64,000 nt of DNA from Gp7-AA6 sp036395755 (GCA_036395755.1 DASWCZ010000069.1:62001-126000), one strand, 5' to 3'; shown: positions 43,039 to 52,195, numbered from the stretch's first letter. Translations and numbers: made by a program. Notes: generated from the letters alone by a model not told the origin.

Positions 43039-43580
43039 GGCGAGACGGCTTCGACCTCGACCTTGACGGGCATTGCCGCGCGCGCGACCTTCGAAATGAT
43101 GCAGTACTTCTCGGACAGCTGCAGCGTCTTCTCGATGCGTGCCCGGTCCCCCTCGATGAGAGCGACCGGCACGAGCGCGTGAATGACCGCGCCGGTCATC
43201 CGGTATCCGCCCGCCGGGTCCTTCCCGAGCGTTCCGTGCACGCGGATTGCCGGCTCGGCGTACGCGATCTGGAGCTTCTTCAAAAAGATCGCCCACGTGT
43301 TCACGAAGCAGGCCGCGACGGCGGCCAGGAGGAGCTCTTCCGGGTTTGCCGCCGCCGCGGGCTCGCCCGCGTCGCGGGAGCCGGCGATCGGGATCGTCAG
43401 GCCGGCATCGGGCAGCCGGATCGCGCCCGTGCCGGAGCCGTCCCCTTTCCAGCTCGCCGACGCTTGGAAAACCTGTCCGGGCTCGGTCTCTTTTCCGGAT
43501 TCGACGGACTTCGGCGCCACCGCGCCGTCGGCCTGGGACTCGCGCGTGTTCTTGGCCGACGGATTCTCCGAGTCCGCCAT
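43035..43580 (-). CDS. OsmC-family peroxidase
   Basis: A 181-residue OsmC/Ohr-like thiol peroxidase. The two redox cysteines are C91 (VAACFVNTW) and C160 (SEKYCIISKV). A 35-residue hydrophilic N-terminal extension (ENPSAKNTRESQADG) is longer than usual. ATG 43580 has AGAGG upstream. It should reduce organic peroxides. It diverges from the lipoprotein gene across 27 bp. Confidence 0.92.
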   Translation of the reverse strand: MADSENPSAKNTRESQADGAVAPKSVESGKETEPGQVFQASASWKGDGSGTGAIRLPDAGLTIPIAGSRDAGEPAAAANPEELLLAAVAACFVNTWAIFLKKLQIAYAEPAIRVHGTLGKDPAGGYRMTGAVIHALVPVALIEGDRARIEKTLQLSEKYCIISKVARAAMPVKVEVEAVSP

Positions 43581-43607
43581 CGCCACCTCTCGAAGGATCA
43601 TAGACCG

Positions 43608-44045
43608 GTGAAAAGGTGGCGAATGCTGGCGATCGGCGTGATCGCGCTCGCTCTCGGAGCCGGTTGCGCGAGCCGCCCGCGGCCGACGGCGGAAGCCATT
43701 CGCCGCGTGACGAATCCGCCGGCGATCGTCGAAGGCCGCGTCGTCGATCGAGAGGGTCGTCCCGTCGCCGGTTTGACCGTGTGGGGTCTGCCGCGAGAAA
43801 AGGACGTCGGCTGGTCGGCGCCGTCGGTGACGGACGAGGGGGGACGGTTTCGGCTCGTGCTCGTCGCGCCGGGGGAGTACGGCTTCCTGATCTCCTGGAA
43901 AGGAATCACGGTCGTCACGCCGCGAAAGGACGATCCCTCCCGGGTTGTCGTCGCACTCGGCGCCCGCGAGAAGCGCGCGGGCGTCGAGCTCGTGTTCCAT
44001 CGCGAAGAGTGGGATCACGCATTGATCTCGCCCCGCGCGCCGTAG
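43608..44045 (+). CDS. Lipoprotein with carboxypeptidase-regulatory-like domain
   Basis: A 145-residue lipoprotein: hydrophobic signal (MLAIGVIALALGAGC) and one CarboxypepD_reg-like beta-sandwich (IVEGRVVDREGRPVAGLTVW, GGRFRLVLVAPGEYGF). Such domains bind surfaces or partners and are not catalytic. GTG 43608 has AAGGA upstream; ATG 43623 has AGG, so either could be used. It ends ten bases before the ferredoxin gene. Confidence 0.8.
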   Translation: MKRWRMLAIGVIALALGAGCASRPRPTAEAIRRVTNPPAIVEGRVVDREGRPVAGLTVWGLPREKDVGWSAPSVTDEGGRFRLVLVAPGEYGFLISWKGITVVTPRKDDPSRVVVALGAREKRAGVELVFHREEWDHALISPRAP

Positions 44046-44054
44046 AATCCGGGC

Positions 44055-44450
44055 ATGGCGAGCGAACCCGGGAGGGCGACTCCCCCGCCCCGCCGCGTCC
44101 GGTGCGCGATCAACGGCGAGGAGATCGACGTCTGGGACGGATACCGACTGTGGGACGCCGCCCTCGACGCCAACGCGAGTCTCTGGAAGTGGTGCGGCGG
44201 CAACGGTCTGTGCACGACCTGCGCGGTGCTGCCGCTCGCTGGGGGCGAAAACCTCTCCGAGCCGACGCGCCGCGAAAGGATTTCGGTCGCGACGTGGTGG
44301 CTCGGCAAGCCTCTCGCCTTCATCCGGAAGCGCTGGAAGGGAAAGCCGATCCGGCTCGCCTGCCAGGCCTACGTCCGAGGTCCCGTGGAGGTGGTCGGAC
44401 TTTTCGGGAAGAAGGCCCGCAAGGTTCGCGCGGCGCACGGCCTGCGGTAG
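44055..44450 (+). CDS. [2Fe-2S] ferredoxin
   Basis: A 131-residue ferredoxin. The cluster cysteines are C47, C53, C56 (CGGNGLCTTC) and C103 (RLACQAY). The C-x5-C-x2-C spacing is that of adrenodoxin-type ferredoxins, not the C-x4-C-x2-C of plant type. A Trp-rich N-terminal half (YRLWDAALDANASLWKW) and basic C-terminal tail (FGKKARKVRAAHGLR) are unusual. Its reductase and acceptor are not nearby. Followed by a hydrolase gene after 10 bp. Confidence 0.88.
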   Translation: MASEPGRATPPPRRVRCAINGEEIDVWDGYRLWDAALDANASLWKWCGGNGLCTTCAVLPLAGGENLSEPTRRERISVATWWLGKPLAFIRKRWKGKPIRLACQAYVRGPVEVVGLFGKKARKVRAAHGLR

Positions 44451-44460
44451 CCGGACGATC

Positions 44461-45447
44461 TTGACCCGCGCTGTCCGGCGCTTCTTCTTCTTCGTCTCCG
44501 CGGGCGCCGCACTCTTCATCGCGGGGTCCTGGCTCGCGTCGCGACGCCTCGCGGCGCGGCTCGTCTCGGCAACCGGCCTCGGACCGACCTCGGACCGGCG
44601 CGGAGAGCTGCTCGCCGCGCTTTCCGGCGCGGCCGACTTCGCGGAGGAGCTTCGACACGCGGGGAGTGTGCTCGATCCGGTCGAGCTCGTCGCGACGTTC
44701 GCTTCGCCCGGCCACCCGGAGCGCAGGCCCACGCTCCTCTTCCTCCATGGAAAAGGGGGCGCCGCTTCCGAGTGGGAAGACGATGCCCTCCGCGCGATCG
44801 CTCTCGGTTACAACGTGCTGCTTCCGGACCTGCGCGGACACGGCCGCTCCGGCGGGCGGTACATGACGTTCGGCTTCCTCGAGAAAGACGATCTCGCAAA
44901 CGCGATCGCCGCAGCGCGGGAGCGGTGGAACATCGACCCGCACCGACTGGGCATTCACTCCTGCTCGGCCGGATCCTCCATCGCGCTCGAGCTCGCCGCG
45001 AACCGGACGGGAGTCCGCGCGGTCTGGCTCGAGTCGCCGTTCGCCGATCCGCGCGAGATGGCGCGCCACTACCTGTCCGCCGCGACCGGCATCCCGGCGC
45101 TTTTCCTCTCGCTCGCGACGCGCTGGGCGGTGTCCCGAACGCTCTCGGGGGTCAAGCGGGACCTCGGGCTTGAGCGCGTCGCCGGCGGTCTCGAGCACGC
45201 CGACCCCGTCGCGGCGCTCGAGCGCGTGCGCTGTCCGGTCCTGCTCGTCTACGGGGAGGAGGATCGTCTCGTCCCGCCGCGTTTCGTCGAGCGCTTGATC
45301 GAGGCCCTCCCGCCGGGGAGCGCGGTCTTCCGCGCGACCGGGGCGGGACACTGCCACCATCCGAACGAGGCCGCGGTCGTGGTTCGCGAGGAGTACCTCC
45401 GCCGATGGACCGAGTTCTTCGCAAAGCACCTACCGGTTCCGGGTTGA
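44461..45447 (+). CDS. Membrane-anchored alpha/beta hydrolase
   Basis: A 328-residue hydrolase with an N-terminal anchor or uncleaved signal (FFFFVSAGAALFIAGSWLA). The oxyanion region is LFLHGKGG, the nucleophile elbow HSCSAGSS (Ser instead of the first Gly of GxSxG), the acid YGEEDRLVP and the His in GAGHCHHP. The layout resembles BAAT/FrsA-like or serine aminopeptidase-like esterases; substrate unknown. Start TTG 44461. The stop overlaps the end of the convergent rlmN by 18 bases. Confidence 0.88.
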   Translation: MTRAVRRFFFFVSAGAALFIAGSWLASRRLAARLVSATGLGPTSDRRGELLAALSGAADFAEELRHAGSVLDPVELVATFASPGHPERRPTLLFLHGKGGAASEWEDDALRAIALGYNVLLPDLRGHGRSGGRYMTFGFLEKDDLANAIAAARERWNIDPHRLGIHSCSAGSSIALELAANRTGVRAVWLESPFADPREMARHYLSAATGIPALFLSLATRWAVSRTLSGVKRDLGLERVAGGLEHADPVAALERVRCPVLLVYGEEDRLVPPRFVERLIEALPPGSAVFRATGAGHCHHPNEAAVVVREEYLRRWTEFFAKHLPVPG

Positions 45448-46644
45448 ACCCCGCTTTTTAGCGGTGGCGGGTGCAGGTCCGCGGGACCTGTCCCCGCGCC
45501 ATCTCGGATCCTCGGTCCTCCCTTTCAACTGCCCGCATGCCGCGGAGGTGTCCGGCCCCCGGCTTCTCCGGACGGTCACGGGAATCCGGGCCGCGGCGAG
45601 AGCGGCGGCGAACCCGTCGATCACGGGCTCGGCTGGCCTTTTCCAGCCGGGCAGGTAGACCGGATCCTCGTTCAACGGAATGACGTTGACCTTCGCGTCG
45701 ATTCCGGTAAGGAGTTTCGCCAGCCGCTTCGCGGCGTCCGGAGAATCGTTGCGTCCCGCGATCAGGACGTACTCGACGGTCAGCCGGCGGCGGGGCTCGA
45801 GCGGCCATTCCCGCATCGCGCGAAGGAGACCGTCCAAGGGATAGGTCCGGTCGATTGGCATCAGCGAGGCGCGCGTCTCGTCGTCCGAAGCATTCAGCGA
45901 AACCGCCAGGTTCGGGCGCCTCTCGAGGGAGGCGAATCGGGCGAACACCGGCGTGATGCCGGAGGTCGACACGGTCACGCGGCGCGGCGGGACGACCTCG
46001 AAGAGCACCTCGAGCGCTCCCGTCACGCCCTCCGGGTTCAAGAAGGGTTCTCCCATCCCCATGAAGACGACGCGCAGGCCCTCGGCGCTCCGGTTCACGT
46101 CGTCCGTGACCGCATAGAGCTCTCCCACGATCTCTCCGGCGGTCAGGTTGCGCCCGCCGCCCAGACGCCCCGTGACGCAGAACGCGCAGTCGACCGCGCA
46201 TCCGGTCTGCGACGAGAGGCACACCGTGAACCTGCCGGCGCTCCCGAGAGCACCGGCACTCGAGGGTCGGGGTGAGGGGGCAGACTTCGCCGTCGCTCGG
46301 GCGTCCTCGAACTCGTTGACCTGGGCGCCGCCGGGGTCCCCCGGCATGTAAACCGCTTCGATGAGCGCCCCGTCGTCCAACCGGAGGCCGTATTTGACGC
46401 TCCCGTCACGGGATGCCTCGCGCCGGACGATCGAGGGCAGTGCGATCGGCATCTCCGACCCGAGCCGCTCACGCAGCTCCCGCGGCACTTCGTGGATTTC
46501 CGCGGCCGAGCGCGCCCCGCGACGGTGAATCGCATCGAAGATCTGCCTCCCGCGATACGCCGGAAGCTGCCAGCTGCGCGCGAGGGACTCCCACTCCGAG
46601 CGCGAGAGGCCGAGCGGGTGCGGAGAAAGGTTGGGTGCCGTCAC
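45430..46644 (-). CDS. rlmN: 23S rRNA/tRNA adenosine C2-methyltransferase RlmN
   Basis: A 404-residue radical SAM enzyme. The cluster motif is C149-x3-C153-x2-C156 (CAVDCAFC), with the methylene-carrying Cys370 (SAACGQL) and Cys142 (FTVCLSSQ). MGMGEPFLN is conserved. Compared with E. coli, residues 106-137 are an insert rich in Ala/Ser/Pro (TAKSAPSPRPSSAGALGSAG), and residues 374-404 form a basic tail encoded by repeat-like DNA. The catalytic residues are intact, so the protein should still methylate A2503 of 23S rRNA and A37 of some tRNAs. Confidence 0.93.
   Translation of the reverse strand: MTAPNLSPHPLGLSRSEWESLARSWQLPAYRGRQIFDAIHRRGARSAAEIHEVPRELRERLGSEMPIALPSIVRREASRDGSVKYGLRLDDGALIEAVYMPGDPGGAQVNEFEDARATAKSAPSPRPSSAGALGSAGRFTVCLSSQTGCAVDCAFCVTGRLGGGRNLTAGEIVGELYAVTDDVNRSAEGLRVVFMGMGEPFLNPEGVTGALEVLFEVVPPRRVTVSTSGITPVFARFASLERRPNLAVSLNASDDETRASLMPIDRTYPLDGLLRAMREWPLEPRRRLTVEYVLIAGRNDSPDAAKRLAKLLTGIDAKVNVIPLNEDPVYLPGWKRPAEPVIDGFAAALAAARIPVTVRRSRGPDTSAACGQLKGRTEDPRWRGDRSRGPAPATAKKRGSTRNR
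45468..45496. repeat. REP-like hairpin within the end of rlmN
   Basis: CAGGTCC and GGACCTG pair across GCG, with an outer imperfect GCGGG/CCCCGC stem. It lies in the codons of the RlmN tail. Only this copy was found in the window. Confidence 0.55.
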
Positions 46645-46699
46645 GTGTGTTGCGGCGCGGCCGGGAGCGCCGCGCGCCGATCCTACAGCGCGAGAAGCG

Positions 46700-47080
46700 T
46701 CAGTCGCCCTTCAAAGCCCGGGATCGCCGGGCGATCCGGGAGACGCGGACCATCGGCGTCCGCCGGTTTCGCACCTTTCGGGTGGGATCGATCCCGAGGG
46801 ATCGGAGAAACCGCAGGTCCTTGACGTTGATCCGGAACGCGGCGCGCTCCTCGGAGGGCCGCTCTTTCTCTCCCCGCGCGCCGGAAGACCGCGACCGGGA
46901 GCCGCCCCGGCCCTCGCGGCGGTTCACGCCCACCTTCGCGTCGAGGACCATGTAGAGGTTGTAGCCCTCGTCGCGAATCCGCTGGATCGACTCGTGCACG
47001 CGACCGGACCCGGAAATGGATTCGTTGATCGCCTGTCCGAGCTCCTTCAGCATCTCGCGAAGGTGATCGTTCAGTTCCAT
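46700..47080 (-). CDS. Conserved hypothetical protein
   Basis: A 126-residue basic protein. The N-terminal 45 residues are helical (DHLREMLKELGQAINESISG), followed by IRDEGYNLYMVLDAKVG, a charged low-complexity linker (GRGGSRSRSSGARGEKERPS) and a C-terminal basic motif FRINVKDLRFLRSLGIDP. It may bind nucleic acid. I do not recognise a named family. It ends 55 bp before rlmN starts on the same strand. Confidence 0.65.
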   Translation of the reverse strand: MELNDHLREMLKELGQAINESISGSGRVHESIQRIRDEGYNLYMVLDAKVGVNRREGRGGSRSRSSGARGEKERPSEERAAFRINVKDLRFLRSLGIDPTRKVRNRRTPMVRVSRIARRSRALKGD

Positions 47081-47205
47081 GGTCGCGGCGATTATGAATG
47101 CCTGCTCGCGCGAGCGTCAAGCATGTTTCGATCTCTCGATTGGTGCTATTCTGATGCGCCGCTTCGCGCGTGGCGGGCATGCCGCGCGTTCGCCGATTCA
47201 CTCCC

Positions 47206-48312
47206 TCAGGTCTCCTCGATGCGGCGGCACCAGTGCGCGGGAAGCGGGTGCGCGCACGATTCGGGCGGACGCCACGCGGCGCGCGCGAAGATCGCGGCAG
47301 CTTCGCTCCCAAAGCTCGGACGGAAGCAGCGTCGCAGCCGCTCGCGGAAATCTCCGCGGCCACATCGGGCGAGCGCGCGGGCGACGCCCCCGTCGCTCAT
47401 CCGCTCGTAGCGGAATCGGGCCGCCAGTGATGCGCGCGTGAGCGGCAGCGCGAGCTCCTCCCGGAGGGCGTCGAATGATCTTCCGCGCGCGATGCTCTCC
47501 GCGGCGAGCAGCCCGTCCGTGAGCGCCCCCCGGAGTCCCAGGCCGAAAAGAACGTCGCGCGAGCCGGCGGCTTCTCCGATGAAGCGGCAGCCGCCGGCCT
47601 GCGAAGAACCGGGGACGACGCAGCTCACGCGGCCGGTCGCCGTCCGGTCCCCCGCAATCGAGAAGTCGGAGATTCTTCGAAAGCGATTGAGGACGTCGTC
47701 GAAGTGTCGGTCCAGACGTCGCCGGTCGCGCGCGACGAGGCAGCCGAGAGTGCCGGCGCCGTCCGCAACGAAGAGCCACGCGAAGCCGCCGGGAGTACGG
47801 ACCGGGTCGAACATCAGTTGAACGCGATCCTCCGCGCCGGTCGCGAAGACCATTCGTTTCGCGAGGAGATCGGGCGCGGGCGGGCCGGTCGCCAGCACGT
47901 CGACGTCGGAGACATCCCTGCGCTCGCCGAAGCGGATCTCGACGCCGAGCTCGCGGGCGCGTGCCAGCAGCATGGTGTCGAGAGAGCCGTCAACGGCCCC
48001 CCGCCGGACGAGGTACGCGAACGGGCGCCGGCTCGCGACACGCGTCCGGCGCAGCTCTCCGTCGAAGAGCTCGGCCGCCTCGACTGCAACCGCCCAGACT
48101 TCTTCGAGGCCGAGCACCTCGAAAACCTGGCGGGCGTCGTTCTCCTCGCTCCAGTTCTCCAGGAGCTCGATCGAGCCGGCGCAGGCGGTCGCCGTGCCGT
48201 CCCCCGCTTCGAACACCACGGTCGGACGGCCGACCTGCGCGAGCGCGATCGCGCAGGACAGCCCCGCTGGCCCGGCGCCCGCGATCCGGACCATTTCGTT
48301 TCCGCGGATCAT
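47206..48312 (-). CDS. FAD-dependent oxidoreductase (geranylgeranyl reductase-like)
   Basis: A 368-residue flavoprotein with VRIAGAGPAGLSCAIALAQVG at the start and a second FAD motif GEAAGSRDVLFGLGLRGAL. It belongs to the FAD-dependent monooxygenase/GGR-like superfamily. The fold is smaller than usual and no substrate motif is seen. The C-terminus is Cys/Trp-rich (HWCRRIEET). It is divergent from the threonine synthase gene across 41 bp. Function unknown; lipid or quinone reduction is one option. Confidence 0.85.
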   Translation of the reverse strand: MIRGNEMVRIAGAGPAGLSCAIALAQVGRPTVVFEAGDGTATACAGSIELLENWSEENDARQVFEVLGLEEVWAVAVEAAELFDGELRRTRVASRRPFAYLVRRGAVDGSLDTMLLARARELGVEIRFGERRDVSDVDVLATGPPAPDLLAKRMVFATGAEDRVQLMFDPVRTPGGFAWLFVADGAGTLGCLVARDRRRLDRHFDDVLNRFRRISDFSIAGDRTATGRVSCVVPGSSQAGGCRFIGEAAGSRDVLFGLGLRGALTDGLLAAESIARGRSFDALREELALPLTRASLAARFRYERMSDGGVARALARCGRGDFRERLRRCFRPSFGSEAAAIFARAAWRPPESCAHPLPAHWCRRIEET

Positions 48313-48353
48313 CGATTCGATTGTAGCGAGCCGTTGCCGGATACTGCGTTTCG

Positions 48354-49526
48354 ATGTTTTCCTTTTTCGCGCACCTCGCCTGCACGAAATGCGGGCGGCT
48401 CTACGAGCGCGACAGCCGTTTCGGGGTATGCCCGGCCGAGGGTTGCGGAGGACCCCTTTTCGCGCGATACCACGACCGGGCGCTCGACCGCGACGCGGCG
48501 CCCGATCGGCCGCGGTCGATCTGGCGGTGGCGCGAGATGATGCCCGTCGAGGAGCCGGACCACATCGTCTCGCTCGGCGAAGGGGGGACGCCGCTCTCGC
48601 CTGCGCGCCGGCTCGGCGCCCGCGAAGGGTTCTCCGACCTGTGGATCCAGGACGAGTCGGGGAATCCCACCGGCTCGTTCAAGGCGCGCGGCCTCTCCGC
48701 GGCCGTCTCGAAGGCGAAGGAGCTCGGCTTCGCGCGCATCGCTCTTCCCTCCGCCGGCAACGCGGGCGGCGCGGCGGCGGCCTACGCGGCGCGCGCCGGG
48801 ATGAAATGCGACGTGTTCCTGCCCGACGACACGCCGGAGCTCTTCCGAATCGAGTGCGAACGATACGGCGCGCGGGTGACGCTCGTTCCCGGACTGATCG
48901 ACGCTTGCGGAAAGCTCGTCGCGGAGGGGGCCGCGCAGGGGAAGTGGCACGACGTCTCCACTTTGAAGGAGCCGTACCGCGTCGAGGGAAAGAAAACGAT
49001 GGGATACGAGCTCGCGGAGGACTTCGGCTGGGAGCTGCCCGACGCCGTGATCTATCCGACGGGAGGAGGCACGGGTCTGATCGGAATGTGGAAGGCGTTC
49101 TCCGAGATGGAGCGGCTCGGGTGGATCGGGCCGAAGCGGCCGCGCATGATCGCGGTGCAGGCGGCCGGCTGCGCTCCCATCCCGAAGGCGTATGCCGAGG
49201 GGTGTGCGACTGCGGAGAAATGGGAGAACGCCACGACCTACGCGTCGGGGCTGCGTGTTCCGAAGCCGTTCGCCGACTTCCTCATCCTCGCGATCCTTCG
49301 GGAGTCCGGGGGCGAGGCCATCGCCGTGACGGACGACGAGATGCGCGCTGCCGAGTCGGAGATGGGAGAAACGGAAGGACTGTTCGTCTGTCCGGAGGGC
49401 GCGGCGACGTGGGCCGCGGCGAAGAACCTGGCCACCGGCGGAAAGCTGGACCGCCGGTCCCGAATCGTGCTCTTCAATACCGGAACGGGGTTCAAGTACC
49501 TGGTACCTGGGGTCAACGCTGAATGA
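48354..49526 (+). CDS. thrC: Threonine synthase
   Basis: A 390-residue PLP enzyme that turns O-phosphohomoserine into threonine. The PLP Lys is Lys110 (NPTGSFKARG), and the phosphate-binding YPTGGGTGLIG is present. An N-terminal zinc-finger-like segment (C10, C13, C26, C31) occurs in many long bacterial threonine synthases. The final codons (VNAE) and TGA stop lie inside a REP family A element, which suggests the original stop was lost and replaced. Other possibility: a related PLP lyase. Confidence 0.9.
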   Translation: MFSFFAHLACTKCGRLYERDSRFGVCPAEGCGGPLFARYHDRALDRDAAPDRPRSIWRWREMMPVEEPDHIVSLGEGGTPLSPARRLGAREGFSDLWIQDESGNPTGSFKARGLSAAVSKAKELGFARIALPSAGNAGGAAAAYAARAGMKCDVFLPDDTPELFRIECERYGARVTLVPGLIDACGKLVAEGAAQGKWHDVSTLKEPYRVEGKKTMGYELAEDFGWELPDAVIYPTGGGTGLIGMWKAFSEMERLGWIGPKRPRMIAVQAAGCAPIPKAYAEGCATAEKWENATTYASGLRVPKPFADFLILAILRESGGEAIAVTDDEMRAAESEMGETEGLFVCPEGAATWAAAKNLATGGKLDRRSRIVLFNTGTGFKYLVPGVNAE

Positions 49527-49571
49527 CTGAATTCAGCGCTGACCTGAATTCAGCGATTCAGCGTTGACCCC
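49509..49571. repeat. REP family A, third locus (hairpin)
   Basis: A long imperfect inverted repeat: GGGGTCAACGCTGAAT and CTGAATTCA on the left pair with TGAATTCAG and ATTCAGCGTTGACCCC on the right, two unpaired bases on each arm, with a nine-base loop. It contains the thrC stop and lies just before the radical SAM gene. Confidence 0.88.
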
Positions 49572-49589
49572 GTTAGAATCGGTGATTCC

Positions 49590-52187
49590 ATGCGCTACTC
49601 CTCCGTCCGGCCGCGTCTCGATCCCATCCTCCCGACGGTCGAGAAACCGGGCCGCTACGTCGGCCTGGAGCGCAACGTGGTCCGCAAGGACCTCGGAGCG
49701 TCCGCGGTGACGGTCGCTCTGGCTTTTCCGGATACGTACGAAATCGGGATGAGTCATACCGGGTTGAAGATCCTCTACGAGATCGTCAACCGCCGCCCCG
49801 AGTTCGCGTGCGAGCGGACCTACGCCCCGTGGGTCGACCTCGAAAGCCGGATGCGCGACCGGGAGATCCCTCTTTTCACGGTCGAGTCCTTTGCGCCGGT
49901 GGCGGACTTCGACGTCGTCGGGTTCTCTCTCCAGTCGGAGCTGAACTACTCGAACATCCCGAACATGCTCGACCTCGCCGGAATCCCGCTGTGGCAGCGC
50001 GACCGCGGCGACGCGGACTCGATCGTTCTCGGCGGAGGCCCCTGCACGGCGAACCCGGAGCCGCTCGCCGACTTCTTCGACGCCTTCTTGGTCGGCGACG
50101 CGGAGGAGGCGCTCCCGCGTTTTCTCGACGCGTTGTCCGACGCGCGCGGGTCCGGCGTTGCCCGGCGGGATCTCCTCGCGCGGCTCGCCTCCCTCGACGG
50201 CATCTACGTCCCCTCTCTCTACGACGTCACGTACGACGAGGCCGGTCGCGTCCTCGCGATCACCCGGAACGACTCCCGCGCGCCGGAGCGCGCGCGGCGC
50301 ACGTGGGTTCCGGTCCTGAAACCCGAGTACTACCCGGATCGACCGATGGTTCCTTCGGTCGAGATCGTCCAGGACCGCCTCGGTCTGGAGGTGATGCGCG
50401 GCTGCACGCAGGGCTGCCGCTTCTGCCAGGCCGGGTACTGGTATCGCCCCGTGCGGGAGCTCGACTTGGACGACGTCGTATCGATGACGAAGACGTTCAT
50501 CGCGGAGTCGGGGTGGAGCGAGGTGGGACTCCTTTCGCTCTCGACCGCGGATTACTCACAGATCGAGCCGCTCGTTCGCTGTCTCGCCCCGCAGCTCTCC
50601 GACCGGCGCGTGTCGATCTCGCTTCCGTCACTTCGCGCCGAGGCGTTTTCCGTCGGCCTCGCCGACGCCGTCTCCGAAGTGAGAAAGTCCGGCTTCACGT
50701 TCGCGCCGGAGACCGGTTCGGACCGGCTGCGCCGAGTCATCAACAAGACCTTCACGAACGCGGACATGATCCAGGCCGCCGACGTCGCCTTCGCGCGCGG
50801 ATGGGACCTGATCAAGGTCTACACGATGATCGGTCTCCCGACCGAGACGAAAGAGGATTTAGAGGAGCTGGTCACGCTCGTGGAAGGAATTCTCGCGCAG
50901 GGACGCAAACACGGACGCAAGGAAGTCAACGTCTCGGTCGGGCCGTTCGTGCCCAAGTCCTGGACGCCTTTCCAGTGGGCGCCGTTCGACGGCGTCGAGC
51001 TGCTCGAAAAGAAGCTCGGCTATCTCAAGGAACGTTTCCGCCGCGTCCGCGGCGCGAAGATGAAGTGGCACGAGCCGCGCGAGGCCGAGATCGAGTGCGT
51101 TCTCTCGCGCGGAGACCGCCGCGTGGCGCGGATCCTCCATAGGGCCTGGGCATCCGGCGTGAAGTTCGACGGCTGGAGCGAGCACTTCCGCTACGACCTG
51201 TGGAACCGGGCGTTCGAGACGGAGGGGATTCCGAAGTCCGCCTGGCTACGCGCGTACGACGTCGACGAGGTCCTGCCCTGGGACGTGCTCGATGCCTCCA
51301 TCACGAAGCGATTTCTCAAAGTCGAGCTCGTGAAGGCGAAGAAGGAGATGCGCACCGAGGACTGCAAGTGGGGGCACTGCTACGCCTGCGGCGTGCCGGG
51401 CAACGGCGAGGACACGGTGCTCGCGACCTCGATGCAGGGGACCCTCCCGACGCTCGACGCGTCGGTGTCTTCCGCCGACGATCCCGCGGCCTACCGGGAG
51501 GTCGCGAAGGGCGCCGCTTACCGCCAGAAGGCAATGCCGGACCTGCCGTCGGCCGTGCGGCGTTCCGCGACCCCGGTCCACGAGGTCTTCCGCCACCGGA
51601 TCACGTTCGAGAAGTCGGGCGACGCGCGGTTCCTGTCGCACCGCAACACCATGGACGTTCTCGAGCGCGCCATCCGCGCAGCCGGGCTTCCCGCGCGTTA
51701 CTCGGAAGGCTTCAATCCGCACATGAAGCTCTCGATGGGGCCGGCGCTCGCGCTCGGCCTCGAGAGCCGCCACGAAGTTTTCGACGTCGAGGGCATCGCG
51801 CCCTTTGGAGCCGGCGCGGCCCGCGCGATCTCGGAAAAGCTGCCGCCGGGCCTGTCGGTCTCCCAGGTCCGGGAGCTCGGCTCGACCGAGCCGTCCCTCT
51901 CGCGAGCCGTCAAGTCCGCACGCTACGTCGTGCGCCTCGACTCGGCCGATCACGTCGGCCGCGCGACCGAAGCGATCGCCAACGGCTGGCGCGAAGAGAT
52001 GCCGGCTCTTCGCGCGATCTCGCTCGAGGAGGACGCGGAAGGCGGGCGGCTGACCTTCGAGGTGAACCTGGATCAATCGGCGGGCGAAACCTCGACGCCG
52101 AAGAAGGTGCTCGAAAAGCTGCTCTCGATTCCGCCCGAGGCCCAGGCGATCCTTTCGATCACGCGCGAAGCGACCGTACTGGGATAG
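49590..52187 (+). CDS. TIGR03960/DUF2344 radical SAM fusion protein
   Basis: An 865-residue protein. The N-terminal domain resembles a B12-binding fold but without a visible cobalt-ligand motif. The radical SAM domain has C272-x3-C276-x2-C279 (GCTQGCRFCQAG) and VNVSVGPFVPKSWTPFQW. After residue 580 comes WGHCYACG, a likely extra metal site, and the DUF2344 domain (RFLSHRNTMDVLERAIRAAG, ARYSEGFNPHMKLSMGPALA). The fusion is widespread and often near RNase G and ribosomal protein genes; its job is unproven, perhaps RNA modification. Eight bases separate it from the pterin enzyme gene. Confidence 0.92.
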   Translation: MRYSSVRPRLDPILPTVEKPGRYVGLERNVVRKDLGASAVTVALAFPDTYEIGMSHTGLKILYEIVNRRPEFACERTYAPWVDLESRMRDREIPLFTVESFAPVADFDVVGFSLQSELNYSNIPNMLDLAGIPLWQRDRGDADSIVLGGGPCTANPEPLADFFDAFLVGDAEEALPRFLDALSDARGSGVARRDLLARLASLDGIYVPSLYDVTYDEAGRVLAITRNDSRAPERARRTWVPVLKPEYYPDRPMVPSVEIVQDRLGLEVMRGCTQGCRFCQAGYWYRPVRELDLDDVVSMTKTFIAESGWSEVGLLSLSTADYSQIEPLVRCLAPQLSDRRVSISLPSLRAEAFSVGLADAVSEVRKSGFTFAPETGSDRLRRVINKTFTNADMIQAADVAFARGWDLIKVYTMIGLPTETKEDLEELVTLVEGILAQGRKHGRKEVNVSVGPFVPKSWTPFQWAPFDGVELLEKKLGYLKERFRRVRGAKMKWHEPREAEIECVLSRGDRRVARILHRAWASGVKFDGWSEHFRYDLWNRAFETEGIPKSAWLRAYDVDEVLPWDVLDASITKRFLKVELVKAKKEMRTEDCKWGHCYACGVPGNGEDTVLATSMQGTLPTLDASVSSADDPAAYREVAKGAAYRQKAMPDLPSAVRRSATPVHEVFRHRITFEKSGDARFLSHRNTMDVLERAIRAAGLPARYSEGFNPHMKLSMGPALALGLESRHEVFDVEGIAPFGAGAARAISEKLPPGLSVSQVRELGSTEPSLSRAVKSARYVVRLDSADHVGRATEAIANGWREEMPALRAISLEEDAEGGRLTFEVNLDQSAGETSTPKKVLEKLLSIPPEAQAILSITREATVLG

Positions 52188-52195
52188 TCCATCCC

